This document shows, piece after piece, positions 1 to 5,402 of a stretch of 5,551 bases of DNA (position 1 is the first letter of the stretch; each line of letters opens with the position of its first letter). This DNA is from Bacteroidota bacterium. GTDB lineage: Bacteria > Bacteroidota > Bacteroidia > J057. Position numbers and translations under genes: made by a program. Location: positions 1 to 5,551 of the forward strand of contig RDXT01000338.1 of NCBI GenBank assembly GCA_004292985.1, in the 5' to 3' direction. The notes beneath the pieces were generated by a model that made no database searches, was not told the origin of the DNA, and was given only the letters and a program-made list of their open reading frames with translations.

Positions 1-181
1 AAAGCGCCTGATAACACCCATATACACCCAGGCCCAAAGCCTCCCTCAATATACAAATTCCCCACACAACAAAAAGCTGCGTATATAGCGCTGAATCAGG
101 CATATATACGCAGCTCTGCTGACGGGAAAGGATAGAAGGGGAATAGCCCTACATCAGTGGATTTTCAGAGAGAAAATTTCT
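1..181. other. Intergenic region, no gene seen
   Basis: These bases lie downstream of the M56 peptidase gene. Apart from the terminator hairpin at 71-115, only a weak A/T-rich 6-bp inverted repeat next to the stop codon (about 163-180) was seen. No open frame with a plausible start or composition was found. Confidence 0.6.
71..115 (-). terminator. Rho-independent terminator of the repressor/peptidase operon
   Basis: A perfect 13-bp inverted repeat (AGCTGCGTATATA at 75-87, TATATACGCAGCT at 103-115) encloses a 15-base loop. A further 3-bp CTG/CAG pairing can form inside the loop (91-93 with 97-99). Read on the minus strand, the stem is followed directly by a run of T (complement of 71-75), as in an intrinsic terminator. 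It lies about 65 bases past the stop codon of the M56 peptidase gene, where the leftward operon would be expected to end. On the plus strand no T-run follows the stem, so it should act leftward only. Confidence 0.8.
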
Positions 182-2182
182 TTAAGGCTGAACAGATACC
201 TTATGGGTGTAGCCTTCATCACCGCCGAGATTGGTATGAATAAAGTAGTTACCCACCACTTCATTATCTGCCTGCCATTCCACCGTATGTATGCCTGCGG
301 GATAAACCTGCTCTGCCAGCACCTTGACAAGTTTTCCGGTAGCGGGGTCATACACTTTTATACTCACTGGCCTCTCTTCGCTCAAGGTAAACTGTATGGT
401 AAAATTTTGGCTTGACGGGTTGGGAAACACCTTTACTTTTGAATCAGGAAGGGTGACAGTTGAAGAAGCAGCCGTTTTTTCCTCATGCCCGGCCTTTGTT
501 TCAATCATAACAATCCCATTTCTGCCATCTTCCCCATAGGCATTTACGCCAAAATCGCTGCCAAATACACTCACTGCCACGATCTGATCCACGTCTAATG
601 CTTTTACCTCTGCCTCAGTCTCAATCTTCTGATCAATCACATACGTCACTCCTTCGGAAGGCCAGTTCTTGGTTAATTCGGCAGAGCGCTCTTCATGTAT
701 GGCTTTTTCGGCAGCAACCGGAGTTTTTGTCCGAATCACAATGACCCCTTCTTTCGCTTTGGGTCCATATACACTTGTTGCAGAAGCACCTTTCAGCACA
801 TCAATGGTGGCAATTTGTCCGGGGTCCAACTTGTCTGCTTCTTCTTTAGTGATCCGTTTTCCATCGAGCAAATACAGAGGCAGACCCGTGACGAATGGAT
901 CATACGGTTTTCCTGAAATAGACAAGGGCGTATCTTCGGAGCTGGAAATCGTAACAGATCCCATATTTGTCGTGCTCAAACTTCCCGAACTTCCATCAGG
1001 GAGAGAAACGTGTATGCTGATCGCTGTCAGATGCCCCTCAGCATCCACCCCGGTAATGCTTGTTTCCAGGCGAATGCCTTTTTCTGCAAAGCGGGCCTTG
1101 AGTTCATCTAATTGTTTCAGGGTAAAGTCCCGCGTAATGGTTATGGAGAAGGGTTCCACACCCTTTGCGGCGATCTGGGAAGTGCTTTGCGCCTGTGCTT
1201 TCCAGCTTTGGGAGAGCAGGCAGGTGACGCATAAGAGTGCGAGCAATATAGCCCAGGGGGAGCGTTTGCGGTCCTGGGTAGGCACAAACAGGCGCTGGAT
1301 GCGCTGGCTGAATGCACCCTGAGAAGGGATTAAATTCATTGCAAAAGAAGTTTGTGGGGTAAAACGAAGGTGTTGCAGGCGGATCAGGGACTCGGCATAG
1401 CGAAGGGCATCGCCGCAGCTTTCGACCGCCAGGTCATCGCAACAGGCCTCCCGCTCGCGGTGGATCTGCCGGGACAGGTACCAGCACAAGGGGTGGTAAA
1501 AGAACAGAATCTCCACCAGGCTGTGAATCAGGTTCACCAGATAATCGGCCCGGCGGATATGGGCCAGTTCGTGCAGCAGGATGGCCTCCCACTGCTCAGG
1601 ACTCAGGCCGCTGGCGAGGCTCAGCGGAATCAGGATCACCGGGCGCAGGTGCCCCAGGGTCATAGGGCTGCCGATGCGGCTGCTCAGCCGGAGCTGCACC
1701 CTCCGGCGAATGCCGAGGCGCTGCTGCCAGCGCAGTACCTGCTCCGCCAGGGCGATGTCAGGCAGCTGGGTGCCATGCACCCGCAGACGCCGGGAGTAGT
1801 AAAAACCGCCCGCCCATTTCAAGGCCAGCAGGCCCACGCCCAGCATCCAGCCCCAGCTCAGCCAGGGTGTCAGCGTCGTAAGCAGGCCTTTCAGGCTCAG
1901 CGGCGCTTCGGCGGGTAACTCGCCCGGACCTGTACGCAGGGCTGTCTGTGTCGTCGCAACAAGTTGTATATCAGTCTCTTGTGGCCAAAGGCGGCTGAGC
2001 GTAATCCCCGAAATGATGAGCATGGCCGCCAGGGTCAGCACTGCGAGCAGGTAGCGGCTCTGCGGGCTGTGCCCCCTGAGCCAGTGGCGGGCCGGGAGAT
2101 ACAAGCCTGCCAGCAGAGCGCCCTGCCAGAGACTGTGCAGCAAGGTCCAGCCCAGGGCTTCGGTCCATGAATGCGCATTCAT
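182..2182 (-). CDS. M56 (BlaR1/MecR1-type) membrane metallopeptidase with TonB-plug-like and T9SS-type C-terminal modules
   Basis: The 666-residue product is read as an inner-membrane zinc protease that relays a signal by triggering removal of the BlaI-type repressor encoded just upstream. Likely membrane segments are at residues 10-29, 43-62, 105-127, 218-236 and 308-326. The gluzincin motif HELAH (204-208) and the downstream REREACCDD segment (242-250), which probably supplies the third zinc ligand, mark family M56. BlaR1's penicillin-binding domain is absent. The tail after the last membrane segment holds a TonB-plug-like segment (about 435-486, with PLYLLDGKRI and VLKGASATSVYGP), a degenerate second copy (about 512-563), and a T9SS type A/FlgD-like domain (about 583-666, starting VKVFPNP). 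The ATG at 2182 was chosen because it overlaps the repressor stop as ATGA and has AGGAG upstream; an 11-residue longer start is possible. The inducing signal and substrate are unknown. Family assignment is firm; a role in secretion is inference. Confidence 0.9.
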   Translation of the reverse strand: MNAHSWTEALGWTLLHSLWQGALLAGLYLPARHWLRGHSPQSRYLLAVLTLAAMLIISGITLSRLWPQETDIQLVATTQTALRTGPGELPAEAPLSLKGLLTTLTPWLSWGWMLGVGLLALKWAGGFYYSRRLRVHGTQLPDIALAEQVLRWQQRLGIRRRVQLRLSSRIGSPMTLGHLRPVILIPLSLASGLSPEQWEAILLHELAHIRRADYLVNLIHSLVEILFFYHPLCWYLSRQIHREREACCDDLAVESCGDALRYAESLIRLQHLRFTPQTSFAMNLIPSQGAFSQRIQRLFVPTQDRKRSPWAILLALLCVTCLLSQSWKAQAQSTSQIAAKGVEPFSITITRDFTLKQLDELKARFAEKGIRLETSITGVDAEGHLTAISIHVSLPDGSSGSLSTTNMGSVTISSSEDTPLSISGKPYDPFVTGLPLYLLDGKRITKEEADKLDPGQIATIDVLKGASATSVYGPKAKEGVIVIRTKTPVAAEKAIHEERSAELTKNWPSEGVTYVIDQKIETEAEVKALDVDQIVAVSVFGSDFGVNAYGEDGRNGIVMIETKAGHEEKTAASSTVTLPDSKVKVFPNPSSQNFTIQFTLSEERPVSIKVYDPATGKLVKVLAEQVYPAGIHTVEWQADNEVVGNYFIHTNLGGDEGYTHKVSVQP

Positions 2183-2562
2183 GATCCGGCTCCTTTCTTT
2201 TTTTCGGCCAGCCACTGCTCCAGCGCTGCCAGTTCCTCGGGCGATGGTTCGTCCTGCCCCAGGGCATGCAGCACCAGCCCCATCGCCGAACCCTGAAACA
2301 CACCGTCCACCAGCCTGCGGTAGAGGTTGCCCTTGATCTGGTTCTGGCGGACCAGCGCGGTGAACTCGTGCGACTTACCCGTCTTGTGCTGGCGGATGAG
2401 TTGCTTTTCGGTCATGCGCTGCATCTGCTTGAGGGTCGTGGTGTAGCCGACCTCTTTTTTGCTGCTCAGGTGTTCGTGCACAAAACGAACGGTCGCCGGC
2501 TCGTGCTCCCACAGGATTTGCAGGATTTCGAGTTCGGCTTCGGAGGGATCGGGTTGAGACAT
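2179..2562 (-). CDS. BlaI/MecI/CopY-family transcriptional repressor
   Basis: The 127-residue product has the length and layout of BlaI/MecI repressors. A winged-helix DNA-binding domain covers about residues 5-72, with SEAELEILQILWEHEPATV as the first helices and GYTTTLKQMQRM (39-50) as the likely recognition helix. A helical dimerisation domain follows and contains the family's V-F-x-G-S motif (88-92). In this family a dimer represses its own operon until the partner M56 peptidase is activated and the repressor is cut. The gene overlaps the peptidase gene by 4 bases, which fits translational coupling. The ATG at 2562 is preferred over an in-frame TTG at 2592, because the -7 promoter box covers 2590-2597 and the family start resembles MSQPDPSEAELEIL. 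The Asn-Phe cleavage pair of staphylococcal BlaI is not seen. No beta-lactamase gene is present, so the name blaI is not applied. Confidence 0.92.
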   Translation of the reverse strand: MSQPDPSEAELEILQILWEHEPATVRFVHEHLSSKKEVGYTTTLKQMQRMTEKQLIRQHKTGKSHEFTALVRQNQIKGNLYRRLVDGVFQGSAMGLVLHALGQDEPSPEELAALEQWLAEKKKGAGS

Positions 2563-2589
2563 GATAATGAACCTGTTGGATAACAGGAA

Positions 2590-2621
2590 CAAACATAAAC
2601 GACAAAAGTCGTAGATGCAAA
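2590..2621 (-). promoter_or_regulatory. Bacteroidota-type promoter of the repressor/peptidase operon
   Basis: On the minus strand a TTTG (2618-2621) is followed after 20 bases by TATGTTTG (2590-2597). This matches the Bacteroidota consensus of a -33 TTTG/TTG and a -7 TAnnTTTG. Transcription should start a few bases further left, near 2583, leaving a leader of roughly 20 bases before the repressor ATG. The spacer between the two boxes is filled almost exactly by operator copy A, so a bound repressor would block polymerase directly. Confidence 0.75.
2598..2613. promoter_or_regulatory. Operator copy A for the BlaI-family repressor
   Basis: The plus strand shows ACGAC-AAAA-GTCGT (2599-2612), a perfect dyad of 5-bp arms around a 4-base centre. 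The core GAC-N4-GTC has the same geometry as the TAC-N4-GTA (TACAnnTGTA) operators of BlaI, MecI and CopY. It lies inside the spacer of the operon promoter. Compared with copy B, the outermost pair is broken (A at 2598 instead of T). Binding by the neighbouring repressor is inferred from family, geometry and position. Confidence 0.75.
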
Positions 2622-2627
2622 TTTATT

Positions 2628-2643
2628 TACGACTTTTGTCGTA
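2628..2643. promoter_or_regulatory. Operator copy B for the BlaI-family repressor
   Basis: TACGAC-TTTT-GTCGTA is a perfect dyad with 6-bp arms. It is the inverted counterpart of copy A, with TTTT rather than AAAA in the centre, and its centre is 30 bp from that of copy A. This is close to three helical turns, so two repressor dimers would sit on the same face of the DNA. It lies upstream of the -33 box and is the better conserved copy. Confidence 0.7.
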
Positions 2644-2662
2644 GTTTTTTAGGGTAGTACAC

Positions 2663-2692
2663 AAAAAAGGCCTGCGGAAGTACCGCAGGCCT
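2663..2692 (-). terminator. Rho-independent terminator reading leftward, upstream of the repressor promoter
   Basis: AGGCCTGCGG (2668-2677) and CCGCAGGCCT (2683-2692) form a perfect 10-bp GC-rich stem with a 5-base loop. On the minus strand the stem runs into six T (complement of 2663-2668). It should stop leftward transcripts coming from the 2991-5296 genes before they reach the repressor operon. It has no T-run on the plus strand. It begins about 11 bases before the small plus-strand ORF, so leftward transcripts reaching it would be antisense to that ORF. Confidence 0.75.
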
Positions 2693-2703
2693 ACCAGCGC
2701 AAG

Positions 2704-2892
2704 ATGCACCTCAACCTGATCCACTATGTGCGCCGCCTCCATGTGCTGCGCAGCAAGTCTGATTATATGCCTCCGGCAGCTTTCCGCAAATCCGCCGATA
2801 GGCTGAGGAAGCAGCTCCGCGAAACCCTGGAACTCTCCAACGCCGCCTGGCTGATGGAGCGGCTGGAGGAGTTGGGAGGGGTAAGGGAATAG
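2704..2892 (+). CDS. Small hypothetical protein, 62 residues
   Basis: The product is not recognised. It is a short basic protein with nine Arg, three Lys and three His. It has a probable helix at about residues 23-43 and a second, acidic helix at about 45-58 (NAAWLMERLEELGG). There is no signal peptide, membrane segment or cysteine. Many codons end in G or C, as in the nearby G+C-rich genes, which supports real coding. Against it, no clear Shine-Dalgarno sequence or plus-strand promoter is visible and the start lies just after a leftward terminator. The frame is open back to 2653 but offers no better start codon. It could be a real small gene or the remnant of a longer one. Confidence 0.4.
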   Translation: MHLNLIHYVRRLHVLRSKSDYMPPAAFRKSADRLRKQLRETLELSNAAWLMERLEELGGVRE

Positions 2893-2924
2893 AGAGGGAA
2901 TAGGGGCGTTTTTTATGCAGGGAA

Positions 2925-2951
2925 AAATCCCGTTAATCCTGTAAATCCTGT
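2925..2951. repeat. Three tandem 9-bp units, AATCCTGT type
   Basis: The plus strand reads AAATCCCGT, TAATCCTGT, AAATCCTGT as three contiguous 9-bp units. On the minus strand the unit is ACAGGATTT or a close variant. Similar ACAGGATTa/t intergenic repeats are familiar, from general knowledge, in Bacteroidota and some other environmental bacteria. The repeat lies between the convergent ends of the small ORF and the exported-protein gene. No function is claimed. Confidence 0.6.
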
Positions 2952-2990
2952 CTTCATCATATCACTCACAAGCGGAGGTAAACGAGTCAC

Positions 2991-4238
2991 TTATTTTACC
3001 TCTACAGGAAGGATCGCCCCTTTGTTGTTGAGGTAACTAAGTGTTTTTTCGCCACTTTTAAACCCGAAAAAACCCTTCGGTAAAGGGATAATCGTTAGCT
3101 CTTTGTCAAGAAAGCCCATTTCGTCAATGCGCTTGATTTTGTAGATCCAAATTTCCGTATCAACGGCAACGGCGAGGTATTTCCCGGATTTGGCTTTTAA
3201 CTCCCCGCTTGCCATACCGAGGGGCTTCGCTAACTGGATATTTTCACAGGAGGGGTTTGCATACGAATAATTTGAGTAAGAGAGGTCTATATATCCGCCG
3301 CCATTGTCCATTCGGTCGTCGGTATGGAAAAAGTTGGGAAACTCCAGCACCGTCGTCCCAAACTTCATACTCATCTCAGCCAGCTTCCTGTTCGTCTCTT
3401 TGTCCGGCTTTTCAATGGTAAGGTCTGCGGCATATCCTCCGTTATGGCTATCCAGGTACTCGTCCGTTCTGGCAACCGGATTTCCGGGAGCAAGGCTTTC
3501 TTTCACGCGGGTTACAGTGCCGTTTTTCTGAATCTGATAAATCTGGATAGGGGCTGTCTGGGCGAAATGGGGATAAATAAGGAAAAAAACCTCGGTGATG
3601 CCATCATTGTCAATGTCGGTGATTTCCCAGCCCCGTGGTCTGAACTGATAGGCATGCGAAGAGTCGCCAAATAACTCCAGATACTCTTGTTTTCGGATGT
3701 AATGGACCACCTGCTGTATTTCCTTCGGCAGGCTGCTCACCACGTCCTGGGCAGAAGGCGCGGGAGGTGAAAAATCATCCGTTATTTTAATGCTTGAGAG
3801 TTTCCCTTTCGGGTTGATTTCAAACGAATAATTGGTGTTGTTGTACATCCATTGCTGGCCATATTGACCAATATCTTTTTTCTTTGAGGGAGGGCCAAAT
3901 ACGGCTTCCACCCGTGCCCGATCCATTCCCAGCCTCACACCCTGCAGGCCAATATCCACGGTGGTATCCGTTCCCGAAACCTGAATGGACCAAATTTTTT
4001 CTGTATTTCCCACAGCGAATTCGAAATACACATCTATCTTTTTTTTGGGAAGTAGATAATACTCATACTCAAAGCCATCATCAAATACATCCGCTTTCGA
4101 GGGTTTTCCCAGTTGCGGAACGATGCTTTCACGCGCCTGACCCAGCTTAAAGCCGTACAATTCCGTGATGGTTTTTTGCCCGCTGGCAGTCACAAACGCC
4201 AACAGGGATGCTGTAAGAATAAGGATTCGAACGATCAT
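2991..4238 (-). CDS. Exported hypothetical protein with two BamE-like repeats
   Basis: The 415-residue product begins with a signal peptide (MIVRILILTASLLAFVTASG, cut near residue 20). It should be periplasmic or exposed on the surface; no lipobox cysteine is seen. Two tandem modules, about residues 28-88 and 99-152, each open with G-x-x-L-G-x-x-R-x-x-V/I and then a L/F-G-K/P-P-S-K turn. This resembles the small SmpA/OmlA/BamE-type fold found in envelope proteins. A DIDNDGITEV loop (208-217) looks like a calcium-binding DxDxDG or FG-GAP/VCBS-type loop. The rest is not recognised. The ATG at 4238 is preceded by a short AGG at about 5-8 bases and followed at once by the signal peptide. The gene starts 32 bases after the monooxygenase stop with no promoter box in the gap, so it may be read from the upstream promoter. 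No pathway can be assigned. Confidence 0.8.
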   Translation of the reverse strand: MIVRILILTASLLAFVTASGQKTITELYGFKLGQARESIVPQLGKPSKADVFDDGFEYEYYLLPKKKIDVYFEFAVGNTEKIWSIQVSGTDTTVDIGLQGVRLGMDRARVEAVFGPPSKKKDIGQYGQQWMYNNTNYSFEINPKGKLSSIKITDDFSPPAPSAQDVVSSLPKEIQQVVHYIRKQEYLELFGDSSHAYQFRPRGWEITDIDNDGITEVFFLIYPHFAQTAPIQIYQIQKNGTVTRVKESLAPGNPVARTDEYLDSHNGGYAADLTIEKPDKETNRKLAEMSMKFGTTVLEFPNFFHTDDRMDNGGGYIDLSYSNYSYANPSCENIQLAKPLGMASGELKAKSGKYLAVAVDTEIWIYKIKRIDEMGFLDKELTIIPLPKGFFGFKSGEKTLSYLNNKGAILPVEVK

Positions 4239-4270
4239 ATACCTATGTTATTAATACCTGATACCTACAC

Positions 4271-5296
4271 TCACCCATTCACCCCCGCCATCACCTTCTC
4301 CCCGATCAATTCAATAGACCGCATCAGTTTTTCGTGCGAAAGGCCTGCATTGTCCATCTGGAAAGAGAGCCGCGTGATGCCGCCGAGGGCTTCGCTGTGA
4401 CGGCGGATTTTGGCCGCTACGTCTTCGGGGCCGCCCACGATCAGGGCGCCGCGCGGACCTGCCTGTGCCATAAAACCCTGGCGTGTTACCGGAGGCCAGC
4501 CGCGCTCCCTGCCGATGCGGGTGAAGGTCTCGGCATAGCCGGGGAAATAGTCTTCGACCGCTTCCTCGGTTGTTTCGCCCACATATCCCAGGGAGTGGAG
4601 GCCCACCTGGAGTTGCTCCGGCGGATGCCCCGCCTCTTTGCCCGCCTGGCGGTATAGGTCTATCAGGGGACGGAAACGGTGGGTTTCGCCGCCGATCACG
4701 GCCACCATCAAGGGCAGGCCCAGCATCCCCGCACGCGCAAAAGACTCCGGCGTGCCGCCGACACCCACCCAGATGGGTAGCGGATCCTGCACCGGACGCG
4801 GATAAATGGCCTGGTTGCGCAGCGCGGGCCGGAATTTGCCCGACCAGTTCACCACCTCATTTGCGCGGATATGGAGCAGCAGTTCGAGTTTTTCGATAAA
4901 CAGGTCGTCGTAATCTTCGAGTTTTAGACCAAACAGCGGAAATGACTCGATAAAAGAGCCGCGTCCCACCACCATTTCGGCCCGCCCCTGTGAAATCAGG
5001 TCCAGCGTGGCGAAATTCTGAAACACCCGCACCGGGTCGGCGGCGCTGAGCACCGTAACGGCGCTGCCCAGTTTGATCCGCTTGGTGCGGGCAGCAGCGG
5101 CGGCGAGAATCACCGCAGGGGCGGAGTCCAGAAACTCCTTCCGGTGGTGTTCGCCGATACCAAAGACATCGAGTCCGCATCGGTCGGCCTGCTCGATCCG
5201 CTCCAGCAGCTCGGCGATGGATTTCATGCTGTCGGCAGCCCTTCCGGTTTCGGGGTTGAGTGGGGCTGCGGCAAAGCTGTCAATTCCTATTTGCAT
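4271..5296 (-). CDS. LLM-class flavin-dependent monooxygenase, Atu2307/SP_0267-like
   Basis: The 341-residue product is a bacterial luciferase-like TIM-barrel enzyme expected to use reduced flavin and oxygen in the cytoplasm; its substrate is unknown. Family segments seen are MQIGIDSFAA at the start, GLDVFGIGEHHRKEFLDSAP (41-60), the KLGSAVTVLSAADPVRVFQ stretch (75-93), SQGRAEMVVGRGSF (102-115), YPRPVQDPLPIWVGVGGTPE (165-184) and a C-terminal GGPEDVAAKI (288-297). The overall pattern and length resemble the Atu2307/SP_0267 subgroup, recalled rather than searched. The frame is open 32 residues further upstream, but the start at 5296 is chosen because it matches the family N-terminus and because a -7 promoter box ends 4 bases before it. 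The gene looks complete, with no missing segment noticed. Confidence 0.9.
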   Translation of the reverse strand: MQIGIDSFAAAPLNPETGRAADSMKSIAELLERIEQADRCGLDVFGIGEHHRKEFLDSAPAVILAAAAARTKRIKLGSAVTVLSAADPVRVFQNFATLDLISQGRAEMVVGRGSFIESFPLFGLKLEDYDDLFIEKLELLLHIRANEVVNWSGKFRPALRNQAIYPRPVQDPLPIWVGVGGTPESFARAGMLGLPLMVAVIGGETHRFRPLIDLYRQAGKEAGHPPEQLQVGLHSLGYVGETTEEAVEDYFPGYAETFTRIGRERGWPPVTRQGFMAQAGPRGALIVGGPEDVAAKIRRHSEALGGITRLSFQMDNAGLSHEKLMRSIELIGEKVMAGVNG

Positions 5297-5300
5297 GACA

Positions 5301-5333
5301 CAAAGATAGCGAAAATCTCCATCCCCAACTCCG
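5301..5333 (-). promoter_or_regulatory. Promoter of the LLM monooxygenase gene, probably giving a leaderless mRNA
   Basis: TATCTTTG on the minus strand (5301-5308) is an exact TAnnTTTG -7 box. A TTG lies 17 bases upstream of it, within the spacing known for Bacteroidota. Only TGTC separates the box from the ATG at 5296. Transcription should therefore start at or next to the ATG, with no room for a ribosome binding site. Confidence 0.65.
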
Positions 5334-5344
5334 CAAGAAACGGG

Positions 5345-5375
5345 TTTCCCTGCGCATCCCTTCGCCCCATCTTTG
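5345..5375 (+). promoter_or_regulatory. Possible promoter of the alpha/beta hydrolase gene
   Basis: CATCTTTG (5368-5375) differs from the TAnnTTTG -7 consensus only at its first base. A TTTC (5345-5348) lies 19 bases upstream, where a TTTG would be expected. The leader to the ATG at 5403 would be about 20 bases. Both boxes are imperfect, so this is a weak call. It would make the 106-bp gap a divergent promoter region. Confidence 0.35.
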
Positions 5376-5402
5376 CCATCATTCCACCTCAATCACACAC
5401 AG

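Noticed and set aside
163..180. A/T-rich inverted repeat ATTTTC/GAAAAT next to the peptidase stop as a terminator
   Set aside because: The stem is only 6 bp, weak, and has no proper T-run; the hairpin at 71-115 is a far better candidate.
669..1322. Plus-strand open frame of 217 codons
   Set aside because: It lies wholly antisense to the M56 peptidase gene, has no recognisable domain, and its residues mirror the codon pattern of the opposite strand.
1352..1918. Plus-strand open frame of 188 codons, rich in Gln and Ala
   Set aside because: It is antisense to the conserved HELAH-containing region. The G+C-rich stretch lacks stops by composition, and the product is low complexity.
2266..2583. 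Plus-strand open frame of 105 codons
   Set aside because: It is antisense to the repressor gene, which has clear family similarity.
2563..2592. Longer repressor start at a TTG codon
   Set aside because: The TTG overlaps the -7 box of the operon promoter, and the added residues (FLLSNRFII) are not family-like.
2920..2931. GGGA/TCCC hairpin as terminator of the exported-protein gene
   Set aside because: The stem is 4 bp with no T-run on the minus strand.
5297..5392. Longer monooxygenase start, 32 residues upstream
   Set aside because: It would place the promoter box inside the coding region, and the added residues do not resemble the family N-terminus.
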